From: Aquibacillus salsiterrae
GTDB lineage: Bacteria > Bacillota > Bacilli > Bacillales > Amphibacillaceae
Reading direction: 5' to 3'
DNA: 50,479 nucleotides
Assembly: GCF_028416595.1 (NCBI RefSeq)
Contig: NZ_JAMQKC010000019.1
Coordinates: 1-50,479, forward strand
In this document: piece after piece, positions 7,802 through 14,701 of the stretch
How the letters are laid out: each line of letters begins with the position of its first letter
How positions within the stretch are numbered: position 1 is the first letter of the stretch
Notes under the pieces: model-generated
What the model was told of the DNA's origin: nothing
Databases searched by the model: none
What the model saw: only the letters and a program-made list of their open reading frames with translations
Position numbers and translations under genes: made by a program

Positions 7802-8097
7802 AACGGTAAATCATCCCAATCATCAGAAGATATAGATGTTTGCTGTACGCTTTGCTTTTTGTTTGATGCTTTGTTTGGATCTTGCTTAACGGTTAAAACT
7901 CGTCCAAACTTTTTTTCATATAGATCACCAATCCATACTTTTACAGGCGCCTTCCATTGTTGATTACGAGAAGGGATATTTTTCAATAAACTCTTTGATT
8001 TCATTCCTAACTCTTTGGCCATTTGAATATCAGCCGAATTTAGCCGACATCGCTTCTTCGCCTCTTTCCAAGCCTCAGCATTTTTTCTATTACCCAC
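7798..8097 (-). CDS. Conserved hypothetical protein, operon partner of the zinc-ribbon gene
   Basis: The 99-residue basic protein starts MGNRKNAEAWKEAKKRCRLN and contains AKELGMKSKSLLKNIP, a helix-turn-helix-like stretch, then WKAPVKVWIGDLYEKKFG and an acidic tail (SDDWDDLPF). The same arrangement occurs widely in Bacillales. ATG at 8097 is chosen from an AGGAGGAC ribosome binding site. Function unknown. Confidence 0.7.
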   Translation of the reverse strand: MGNRKNAEAWKEAKKRCRLNSADIQMAKELGMKSKSLLKNIPSRNQQWKAPVKVWIGDLYEKKFGRVLTVKQDPNKASNKKQSVQQTSISSDDWDDLPF

Positions 8098-8291
8098 TTA
8101 TTCGTCCTCCTATTTTCAATTATTTATTATAGTATCACCATTCTAATAAAGAGTTGAAGAGGAGCATAGGAACTATTACTCCAGAAAAAACGCCTTTTCC
8201 AAGCGCCTACTCTTCCATAACTAATCTTAAATAATATTTGCTCGTTTGACTATAACTTAGACCAAAAAAATCGCATAGAACCCAACTTAAG

Positions 8292-8466
8292 TTGACTGTA
8301 AACTTAAAAATAATTTTAATTAAATTAAAGAAAGCCAAGTGGCAGCAACCACTCGGCAATGCAACTACAAACCGCATAAAGAGCGGTTGACCAAAATTAA
8401 ATAAAGTAGCCGTTAAAAGAAATAGCTGTTAACCTTGGTCAGGAGGACGGCTATTTCTTTTTTAAA
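8292..8466 (+). ncRNA. Orphan, decayed antitoxin RNA locus E
   Basis: TTGACT (8292-8297) and TTTAAT (8315-8320) with a 17-bp spacer are the antitoxin promoter with a damaged -10; the intact copies have TATAAT. The RNA body (about 8327-8466) keeps the CCGCATAAAGAGCGGTTGACC block and the terminator stem (8415-8466). The toxin gene that should face it is missing: only its last few codons (AAAAAGAAATAG on the minus strand) remain. The gap 8098-8291 shows no gene. Confidence 0.7.
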
Positions 8467-8650
8467 AGATAAGAAAGTGTAAAAATGGATACCATCTACT
8501 TCTGAGTTAGAAGAAGCGTAGAGCCATCATAAAATGTTCTTAGTTAGATTTTTAGCAGATACTTGGAAGAGAAACGAGAAGAAATGACGGGGTTTCTACT
8601 ATTTTCGACATAGAAAACAGTGAGCTTAAAAGTAAACGGTTCATATAGGT

Positions 8651-8980
8651 TTATTGAGATACTCGAAATTTGTGAAGTTCCATATCATGTTTTGAAACTA
8701 CATTGCGAAGATAATCAATGTCGTACGCATTATTCCGAATTTCTTTAAGTAATTCTTTGTGTCTAGCTTCATTTACTTCACGATCACGTCTAACCTCCTC
8801 AGTTAGTTCTTTAACCATATTGGTGTTCTGTTGTACTATTTTGTTGTTCTCTTGCACCAATTGTTGATTTTCCATTACTATTTGATTACTTTTTGCAACC
8901 ATTTGAATTAGCTGCTCCATATGTGCCTCGATTCGACCTAAACGTTCTTCACTCAAACTATCATCTCCTCTATTATTCAT
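8651..8980 (-). CDS. Small coiled-coil protein
   Basis: The 109-residue protein is almost entirely coiled coil, with N-rich heptads (NQIVMENQQLVQENNKIVQQN). A gene of the same type lies at 41768-42034 (shared ERLxRxEdhmeqL start and DIDYLR/ERDIATL end). It occupies the space where the toxin of the decayed locus E should be, between the antitoxin half (ends 8466) and the toxin-promoter half (from 9089). ATG at 8980 has a GAGGAG ribosome binding site. Function unknown. Confidence 0.7.
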   Translation of the reverse strand: MNNRGDDSLSEERLGRIEAHMEQLIQMVAKSNQIVMENQQLVQENNKIVQQNTNMVKELTEEVRRDREVNEARHKELLKEIRNNAYDIDYLRNVVSKHDMELHKFRVSQ

Positions 8981-9038
8981 TATTATAACGGAATACTTCG
9001 ATATCTGTCACTTAAAATATGTCAGATTAACTTATTAA

Positions 9039-9088
9039 AACGGTACCTACTACTCTTCCTGCACAGTTGTCCCTCTTTGGAATAGACA
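9039..9088. repeat. Degenerate palindromic repeat, GGACA-core type
   Basis: It starts like the copy at 5513 (AACGGTACCT) and has CACAGTTGTCC in place of GGACA-TGTCC. It ends at the junction with the toxin-promoter remnant. Confidence 0.5.
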
Positions 9089-9165
9089 CCGCCCTCCATG
9101 CTACGAGAGTTACAATTCTATTATACTAATTTTCATCAATGAAAGGAATTAATTTTCTGTTCTGT
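9089..9165 (-). pseudogene. Remnant of a toxin promoter region (locus E)
   Basis: The stretch from GCCCTCCATGCTA to the -35 matches the toxin upstream regions of loci B and C: TATAAT (minus strand, 9120-9125), 17-bp spacer, TTCCTT (9143-9148), identical to locus B. The toxin reading frame is gone, and the LexA box expected near 9159-9170 is not recognisable. Confidence 0.65.
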
Positions 9166-9185
9166 GTCGAGTTCCATCAAAATAA

Positions 9186-9223
9186 AAGTATCAGACACTA
9201 CATTGTAGAAGCGCCTGATACTT
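9186..9223 (-). terminator. Terminator of the helicase-peptidase fusion gene
   Basis: AAAGTATCAG pairs with CTGATACTTT just downstream of the stop codon; the minus strand continues with TTTATTTTG. Confidence 0.75.
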
Positions 9224-9227
9224 TACT

Positions 9228-11651
9228 CTACCCCTTCAACACACCAATTACTTTCCCGTTAATCACAACATCAGACGGATTCATTTGAATCGGTTCATAA
9301 TTTGTATTCTCAGAGATAAGTAAAATAGAGCCACCCATCAACATAAACCTTTTCATCGTTGCTTCTTGATCAATTAAAGCAATCACAATATCACCATTAT
9401 TGACTGCTTCTTGCTTGTTAACAATGACAAGGTCACCTTTATCAATCCCTGCATTGATCATACTATCTCCGCTTACCCGAAGTGCATAGGTGTTACCTTG
9501 CTGAATTACCCAATCATCAAGCAGTTGAATCGATTCTTGGAAGTGTTCGATTGCAGTGATGGGAATGCCTGCAGCTACGTCGCCAATGACTGGAACACGA
9601 ACATCCACATTTGCATCTACCATTAAGTTAGTAGCTGCATCGACAACCTCAACGTTGGTTTCATCGTCCTTATCTTGTGCGTATTGATACGTTTTCTGAT
9701 GACGCAAATCAATATACGTTCTGTTTCGTTTCGTATTCGGAAAAAACTGTGGCTGACAAGGTGGGATATCACTGACTTGTTCTCCATTTCGGTCCACAAT
9801 TTTTACTTCGACACCATCAGTCACTACACCATACCTTACATCCGAATTAGCCATCATGTAGGTCTTTAATTGTTCGAAACCATCGTCAATTCCACTAGCA
9901 AACGCCTTCACCTCAGCAAAAATATAAGGCATTTTCTGCCCATCTACGTCAATCGTTACGACAATATCAACATATCCTCGTTTGGAAAAATGTTGAACAG
10001 GATATTCTAATGCGATAAGTTCGAGTGGATAACCAAATGTTTGTTTCAGTTCGCGAATGATCCACTGCCTTATTACTTCCTCTTTCGCATTTAAATCAAC
10101 GAGTTGATCTGTCAACTGATAATCTTGAATCGGGATAGATTGGAACGGCCGTAATGCAGAATCCCGCATCACTCGAATATAATCGTTATCAATTTCTTTG
10201 ACGAAACAAGATGGTTTTCTAACAGAAGACATATAGAGTAACTCGTTCGCTCTCGTCATCCCTACGTACATGAGCTTGCGTTCTTCCGTAAGTGTCTCCT
10301 CATCATCCATACCGTGTCCATCATTCGGAATAACATCCGCATCAAGATTAATTAAGAAAATCACTTTAAACTCTAACCCCTTAATCGAATGCATCGTCAC
10401 TAGTTTCACTGTATTTGCTGCAAATTTCGGTTCATCATTTAGTATTTCACACGGAAATCCAGATCTTTCCAATGCTATAGCAGCACTATCAATTAACCTT
10501 CTCTCCTTGGCAACGATACAAATATCTCTAAGCTCATAGTCACTATGTAAGGCTTTTATTTCCTCGATTAAAAAATCAGATTGTTTCTTAGCGTCCGTGA
10601 AAAAACGGTAAATCGGTGCGTGTCCATGGCGATCAATGAGCGACGGTTTAACAAAATCTACGTTCCCCTTAATTTGCTCATCATTTTCAATTAAGCCATA
10701 CGCAGCTTTTGAAATTTCTGTTGTTGTTCGGTAATTTTTCGATAACGTTCTAGCCTTACCACTCATATCATAGCCAATTGTTGTATATGGCCTTCCTTTT
10801 CCAAGCCACGACTGGGAGTAGATACTTTGGGTGTTATCTGCGACAAACATAATCGAAGCATAGCTTTTTTCCATATGAAGCAATTTAAGAAATTTCAACT
10901 GTATTTTAGAGAGATCCTGACTTTCATCAATAATGATATGCGTGTACCGTTGATGCTGAAGCTCAGCAGCTTCGGCCAGTGCTAACTGGTTCATCGACTT
11001 AAAATCAACTAAACCTTGTTTCATTAGCAGCTCGTTATACAGCTCCATCAATTCGAAAATCGCCGTTCGAGTTTCCGAATTTTTCGTTAGTTTTTGAGGA
11101 TTACCTTGTCCACCACTCGCACGACCAATTCGATCTATCTCCTGATACGTTTCAAGGTCAGGAATATCACATGCCTTGATCCAATCAATTTCATCCATTA
11201 GGAAACTAGAATTCTTTGGCGTAAGTAATTTAATATTTGGGAATTTTTCTTTGATGAGAAGGATTGCCTGTTGCAATAGTTTGCGCGCCTCCCTCCCATT
11301 GGCAATTCCATATCGAACATTATGTCTCACTTGATACCGCTTAAAAAAGGAAAACATCAACTTATCTATGTTTTCGATAAACACTTCTCCACTAGAAGTG
11401 AACAAACTTTGCAAACTATTCGTTTCCTCATTCTCCATATTTTCATATTGATACTTAATATATTTTAATAGCGTCTTGTTAAACGTTACGAGTAGAATAT
11501 TGTCATTTTCTTCAGGACAATAATGCTCCTGTAAAAAAGAAACTCTCCGAATAGCAACTGTTGTTTTACCGGAGCCCGCAACACCTTTAATTAAGGTATG
11601 TCCTGCTGGTTCCAACTCAATGATTTTCCGCTGCTCCACATTTAGTTTCAT
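9228..11651 (-). CDS. UvrD/Rep-type helicase fused to a nuclease-like domain and a LexA-type S24 peptidase
   Basis: An SF1 helicase fills about the first 500 residues: Walker A GVAGSGKTT near residue 25, Walker B HIIIDESQD, NYRTT, HSIKGLEFKVIF, and motif VI MYVGMTRANELLY. Then comes a PD-(D/E)XK-like domain resembling the HSDR N-terminal type (YVDIVVTIDVDG ... IFAEVKAF). The last 120 residues are a complete LexA/UmuD-type domain: cleavage-site-like PVIGDVAAGIPI (Ala-Gly about residues 693-694), catalytic Ser in SGDSM (about 730) and Lys in ATMKRF (about 767). Full LexA lacks a helicase, and UvrD (about 720-750 residues) lacks this tail. I infer control by self-cleavage on RecA-ssDNA. ATG at 11651 has GGGAG 8 bases upstream; an ATG at 11666 is possible. 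No LexA box is visible upstream. Confidence 0.9.
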   Translation of the reverse strand: MKLNVEQRKIIELEPAGHTLIKGVAGSGKTTVAIRRVSFLQEHYCPEENDNILLVTFNKTLLKYIKYQYENMENEETNSLQSLFTSSGEVFIENIDKLMFSFFKRYQVRHNVRYGIANGREARKLLQQAILLIKEKFPNIKLLTPKNSSFLMDEIDWIKACDIPDLETYQEIDRIGRASGGQGNPQKLTKNSETRTAIFELMELYNELLMKQGLVDFKSMNQLALAEAAELQHQRYTHIIIDESQDLSKIQLKFLKLLHMEKSYASIMFVADNTQSIYSQSWLGKGRPYTTIGYDMSGKARTLSKNYRTTTEISKAAYGLIENDEQIKGNVDFVKPSLIDRHGHAPIYRFFTDAKKQSDFLIEEIKALHSDYELRDICIVAKERRLIDSAAIALERSGFPCEILNDEPKFAANTVKLVTMHSIKGLEFKVIFLINLDADVIPNDGHGMDDEETLTEERKLMYVGMTRANELLYMSSVRKPSCFVKEIDNDYIRVMRDSALRPFQSIPIQDYQLTDQLVDLNAKEEVIRQWIIRELKQTFGYPLELIALEYPVQHFSKRGYVDIVVTIDVDGQKMPYIFAEVKAFASGIDDGFEQLKTYMMANSDVRYGVVTDGVEVKIVDRNGEQVSDIPPCQPQFFPNTKRNRTYIDLRHQKTYQYAQDKDDETNVEVVDAATNLMVDANVDVRVPVIGDVAAGIPITAIEHFQESIQLLDDWVIQQGNTYALRVSGDSMINAGIDKGDLVIVNKQEAVNNGDIVIALIDQEATMKRFMLMGGSILLISENTNYEPIQMNPSDVVINGKVIGVLKG

Positions 11652-11780
11652 CCGTTTCACTCCCATCTCAAATCCGGCAATCCTATTCGTTTTATTTTTA
11701 TCTATTATACTAGTATTTACCAGATTTCGACAGTTAAAACAAATGTGGGTTAAAAAATGGAGGATATTTGATGGTTAGTA

Positions 11781-11909
11781 TTAAAATATAACTTTCTGAC
11801 CAAACCAAAGATGTGGAAAGCTTCCTTCATTTATCAAATCGTAAATCGTATCCGTGTAGACACCAAAATATTCCGCGACTTCCTTCACTGTGATTGTACA
11901 TCGTTCCAT
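11781..11909 (-). pseudogene. Truncated duplicate of the excisionase-like gene
   Basis: ATG at 11909 with a GGAGG ribosome binding site opens 42 codons closely matching the first 42 of the gene at 3359-3565 (MERCT-T-TVKEVAEY... GSFPHL-FG). It ends at TAA (11781), where the original continues for 26 codons. The helix-turn-helix is whole but the wing is lost. The gap 11667-12019 otherwise shows no gene. Confidence 0.75.
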
Positions 11910-12019
11910 TGCTATCCTCCAGTTATTTCAATAACGTGAGGTGACAGGCACTCATGCTACCTTTCCAAGTTCCAGAAATCATGTTTAACTTCTACAAAAC
12001 ATTAGTTCAAAAACCACGT

Positions 12020-12048
12020 TTGACTGTGATTATAAAAATTATTATAAT
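12020..12048 (+). promoter_or_regulatory. Antitoxin promoter, locus B
   Basis: TTGACT (12020-12025), 17-bp spacer, TATAAT (12043-12048). Confidence 0.85.
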
Positions 12049-12054
12049 TAAATA

Positions 12055-12186
12055 AAGAAAGCTGGGTGGCTAGAACCACTCGGCAATGCAACTACAAACC
12101 GCATAAAGAGCGGTTGACCAAAAGTATTATGTTTAACAAAAGAAGTAACCGTATTTCTTTGGTCGGAGGACGGTTATTTCTTTTTG
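12055..12186 (+). ncRNA. Antitoxin RNA, locus B
   Basis: An inferred RNA of about 130 nt from the consensus promoter to the bidirectional terminator (stem 12138-12151 with 12171-12185). It carries the conserved CGGCAATGCAACTACAAACC and CCGCATAAAGAGCGGTTGACC blocks, and its 3' part is antisense to the end of the toxin gene. Confidence 0.75.
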
Positions 12187-12281
12187 TTTAGATATACAAC
12201 AATAGTTACAAGAAGTGTCAAGGTAGCTAATAAAGTTAAACAATATTGAGCTACTAGGCTTAGTGCTTCGTATGTCGTCAT
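12174..12281 (-). CDS. Type I toxin, holin-like small membrane peptide, copy B
   Basis: A 35-residue peptide: MTTYEALS, a hydrophobic membrane segment (LVAQYCLTLLATLTLLVTI), then VVYLNKKK. It is nearly identical to copies C and D. ATG at 12281 has GGGAGG 7 bases upstream. The long conserved leader (GGGCGGTTGGCCATCTTCC) in front of the ribosome binding site is shared by all copies and may fold to hold back translation. The antitoxin RNA converges on the 3' end. Confidence 0.85.
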   Translation of the reverse strand: MTTYEALSLVAQYCLTLLATLTLLVTIVVYLNKKK

Positions 12282-12345
12282 CTTACCACCTCCCTTCTTA
12301 AAGGAAGATGGCCAACCGCCCTCCATGCTATGTAGTTACAATTCT

Positions 12346-12374
12346 ATTATACTAGGCTTTATGTTAAAAAGGAA
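12346..12374 (-). promoter_or_regulatory. Toxin promoter, locus B
   Basis: On the minus strand, TATAAT (12346-12351), 17-bp spacer, weak -35 TTCCTT (12369-12374). A poor -35 fits a promoter kept low. Confidence 0.6.
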
Positions 12375-12384
12375 AGCAAAAACA

Positions 12385-12396
12385 GAATGTATGTTC
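12385..12396. promoter_or_regulatory. LexA-box-like palindrome, toxin locus B
   Basis: Reading on the minus strand, CGAACATACATTC matches the LexA consensus (GAAC-N4-GTTC) with one change in the outer halves. It lies 10 bp upstream of the -35, as in locus C. Confidence 0.6.
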
Positions 12397-12578
12397 GTTA
12401 TTTCACTAAAATAAATTAGAGAATATTGGGGGACAAGCACATTATCAAGAAGCACCACTATCCTCGACACTATACTTTTTTTCCATATACCTGATCTACA
12501 ATAAACTTAATAATATTGCCTGTCCCTCTGTCCCAATAGTTGAAGCTGCAAACTACCAAATCTCTGCATCTATTATTT

Positions 12579-12629
12579 TCAACAACACTTCTTGTATTTC
12601 TTCCCACTACCACACGGACATGGATCATT
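12579..12629 (-). pseudogene. Remnant of a gene ending in a SEC-C zinc motif
   Basis: Seventeen sense codons spell NDPCPCGSGKKYKKCC with its stop, the metal-binding SEC-C motif found at the end of SecA and many small proteins. A stop codon lies four codons upstream in the same frame, so only this tail survives. The parent gene cannot be named. The surrounding 12400-12660 holds no other coding signal. Confidence 0.6.
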
Positions 12630-12679
12630 TGAGGATTAGTGTAAAAGACATTAGTGCCTGACACCGAAAACACTGAGCT

Positions 12680-12830
12680 CGATTTTCTCCATCTTTGAGA
12701 GTATTTCCCATTTTTTCCGAGAAGATTGACCATTTTTTAAAAAAGTAGTTCTGGAAAATGGATCATCCAGAACCAAGCACTGTAATCCTCACAAGAACAA
12801 ATGTCTTTCGACAGGGTCTGACGCCAATTT
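12680..12830. repeat. Diverged dispersed repeat, copy 1 (partner at 37738-37850)
   Basis: Both copies share GAGATTGACCAT-like sequence, then ACTGTAATCCTCACAAGAACAAAT (written TTTAATCCGCACAAGAACAA in the partner), then CTCTTTCAATAGGGTCTGAC-like sequence ending in a tract ready to pair with GTCAG arms. Copy 1 has a 35-bp extra segment. No product is visible. Confidence 0.55.
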
Positions 12831-12872
12831 CCTGACACCTTTTCTAATTATCAAACGTGCAAAAAACCATGT

Positions 12873-12901
12873 TTGACTGTAATTATGAAAATTATTATAA
12901 T
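12873..12901 (+). promoter_or_regulatory. Antitoxin promoter, locus C
   Basis: TTGACT (12873-12878), 17-bp spacer, TATAAT (12896-12901). Confidence 0.85.
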
Positions 12902-12907
12902 GAAAGA

Positions 12908-13039
12908 AAGAAGCCAAGTGGCAGCAACCACTTGGCAATGCAACTACAAACCGCATAAAGAGCGGTTGACCAAATGTATAGTTAGTACTACAAAGAAGTA
13001 ACCGTTACCCTTTGGTCGGAGGACGGTTATTTCTTTTTG
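12908..13039 (+). ncRNA. Antitoxin RNA, locus C
   Basis: Same architecture as locus B: consensus promoter, conserved CCGCATAAAGAGCGGTTGACC block, bidirectional terminator ending at 13039. It overlaps the last codons of toxin C. Confidence 0.75.
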
Positions 13040-13134
13040 TTTAGATATACGACAATAGTTACAATAAGTGTCAAGGTAGCTAATAAAGTTAAACAATATT
13101 GAGCTACTAGGCTTAGTGCTTCGTATGTCGTCAT
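13027..13134 (-). CDS. Type I toxin, holin-like small membrane peptide, copy C
   Basis: A 35-residue peptide differing from copy B at one residue (Ile for Leu in LTLIVTI). ATG at 13134 with GGGAGG 7 bases upstream. Loci B and C stand in tandem about 850 bp apart, so this looks like a recent duplication with the intergenic repeat between them. The antitoxin of one copy is similar enough to bind the other's mRNA. Confidence 0.85.
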   Translation of the reverse strand: MTTYEALSLVAQYCLTLLATLTLIVTIVVYLNKKK

Positions 13135-13198
13135 CCTACCACCTCCCTTCTAAAAGGAAGATGGCCAACCGCCCTCCATGCTATGTATTTACAAATCT

Positions 13199-13227
13199 AT
13201 TATACTAGCTTCTATGGCAAAATGGAA
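13199..13227 (-). promoter_or_regulatory. Toxin promoter, locus C
   Basis: On the minus strand, TATAAT (13199-13204), 17-bp spacer, TTCCAT (13222-13227). Confidence 0.6.
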
Positions 13228-13237
13228 TCCAATAATA

Positions 13238-13249
13238 GAATATACGTTC
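13238..13249. promoter_or_regulatory. LexA-box-like palindrome, toxin locus C
   Basis: On the minus strand CGAACGTATATTC matches GAAC-N4-GTTC with one change; it sits 10 bp upstream of the -35 exactly as in locus B. Confidence 0.6.
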
Positions 13250-13274
13250 GTAATACTACCTAAGTATAAGTATA

Positions 13275-13321
13275 GGTGCCAGGCACTACCTATGGACACT
13301 TGTGCACAGCTAGTGCCACCG
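13275..13321. repeat. Dispersed palindromic repeat, GGACA-core type
   Basis: GGTGCCAGGCACTA / TAGTGCCACC arms around TGGACACTTGTGCA. The gap 13322-13514 shows no gene. Confidence 0.7.
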
Positions 13322-13514
13322 TTTTTCCTTGTTAATTTCTTCATAAGTTTAATTATAGTGAAATGTGTAGATTAAAATCGAATAGTTTTCCAGATACTAG
13401 CGTAATAAAAATAAGCTACTATTAGGATTATGTCCACATTTTCTCAAAATGCTGTATTTCCTTTATATACAAGAGAAAAAGAGATTATTGGCAAACCTCC
13501 CTGCATACTAATAT

Positions 13515-13778
13515 TCATTGGAGTCGTCTCCTAACTCCTATAAATTTTTGTTCCTCAACTTCAAGCTTTTCAATATCAGTATGGAAAATATAATACTCAC
13601 GTGAAGGTTCGGCTAGATGTAGTTTTTTGTATTCTTTCCATGCAGTAGTTGAATCGGGGAAATTTGAAATAACTGATAGTTCCTCAGGATATCGAATGGA
13701 ATTGTCTGAGTATGCAGAGATGGCTTCTACTAGGACCCACTGCTTTGGAAATTGTTTGCGAACCTGTTCCCATTTCAT
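13515..13778 (-). CDS. Conserved hypothetical protein
   Basis: The 87-residue protein starts MKWEQVRKQFPKQWVLVEAI and ends FIGVRRRLQ. The pattern (KFPxQWVLVEAI ... YHT-x-LEVEEQKFIGVRR) recurs in Firmicutes small proteins of unknown function, often near restriction or toxin-antitoxin genes. ATG at 13778 has an excellent GGAGGTG ribosome binding site. It is a monocistron; no signal peptide. Confidence 0.7.
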   Translation of the reverse strand: MKWEQVRKQFPKQWVLVEAISAYSDNSIRYPEELSVISNFPDSTTAWKEYKKLHLAEPSREYYIFHTDIEKLEVEEQKFIGVRRRLQ

Positions 13779-13856
13779 TTATGGCACCTCCATTTATTCT
13801 TTGAAGTAAGTATATCATCTTTTATTTAATAGAGATAATCTCTGCAATTGTTTAAA

Positions 13857-13898
13857 AAAGGTACTATTTACGCACAGTTGTCGATAATTAGTACCTTT
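13857..13898. repeat. Short palindromic repeat, GGACA-core variant
   Basis: AAAGGTACTA pairs with TAGTACCTTT around CGCACAGTTGTCG. It lies just after the GHKL operon (ending at 13940) and could act as its terminator. Confidence 0.6.
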
Positions 13899-13939
13899 AC
13901 CCTAACTCCAAAGTGAAAATCATTTAAACACCTGTATTC

Positions 13940-14701
13940 TTACATCAACTGCGGCTGTATCGTACCTTGATAATAATAACTTAGATATTCTAAGAACAAT
14001 TCTTTCAAATCCTCCTTCTCTAGCATTGGCGACATAATGATCGGATAGCTTTTGTTAAATTCGAATATTACACGTCTGCCTACCCGCTCATCCGCACCCA
14101 AATCATCACGATCTGTTATTTTTGCTTTCATCACTTTAGAAAGATTCAATTCGTCGATTATATCTAAAATATTCTTTAGAAAACTATCATTTCTAAAAAT
14201 CTCGTATTTAATAATATAGTTATACAAGTCTAGGTTTTCAAAAATTAGACCATAATATCTAACTCTTTCATCAAGGTCAGTAACTTGATCGTTTACATAT
14301 TGAGCCCCTAGCACACATTTATAAATATAGTTTTCCCAATTAAAATCCTTTAGGACGATGTTATTGAACTGATTAATCCCGTCTTTAATTTGAGGATATT
14401 GCTCTAATAAATAGTCTCTTTTATAAACCGCCAGTAAGGAATGCCAAAATACTTCATCAAAATGAATATCACGGTTCGTATTCAAATAAGAAGATGAAAT
14501 CAGTTCAAAGGCTTCGAGAAATAGTTGCCCTCGTTCCTGCTCGCTCCCTTTTGCCATATAAATCGGAAAATCTGGGGCACTGTTAATAAATACAATCTCA
14601 CCAGAGAAATACTCTTCGTTGATCAGGATCTGATCTTCTAAAAAGTCTTTATAAAACTGCTCGTTATTTTTGTACCCTTTCTTAAGTAGCCTAATTTCCA
14701 T
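13940..14701 (-). CDS. Unknown protein, third gene of the GHKL-ATPase operon
   Basis: The 253-residue, acidic, helical protein is cytosolic by composition (no signal peptide or membrane segment). I recognise no motif; notable stretches are FDEVFWHSLLAVYKRDYL, VRYYGLIFENLDLYNY and a C-terminal LFLEYLSYYYQG. It starts 11 bases inside the preceding gene (14691-14701 overlap), so the two are translationally coupled and probably form one complex. A DUF6339-type annotation is possible but only from memory. Confidence 0.75.
   Translation of the reverse strand: MEIRLLKKGYKNNEQFYKDFLEDQILINEEYFSGEIVFINSAPDFPIYMAKGSEQERGQLFLEAFELISSSYLNTNRDIHFDEVFWHSLLAVYKRDYLLEQYPQIKDGINQFNNIVLKDFNWENYIYKCVLGAQYVNDQVTDLDERVRYYGLIFENLDLYNYIIKYEIFRNDSFLKNILDIIDELNLSKVMKAKITDRDDLGADERVGRRVIFEFNKSYPIIMSPMLEKEDLKELFLEYLSYYYQGTIQPQLM

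Noticed and set aside
9159-9170. LexA box in the decayed locus E
   Set aside because: Only one GTTC half is present; the geometry of the intact loci does not give a palindrome here.
12470-12733. 87-codon minus-strand frame
   Set aside because: It is out of frame with the SEC-C remnant and has no ribosome binding site.
13178-13375. 65-codon plus-strand frame
   Set aside because: Covers a toxin promoter and a palindromic repeat; no coding signal.
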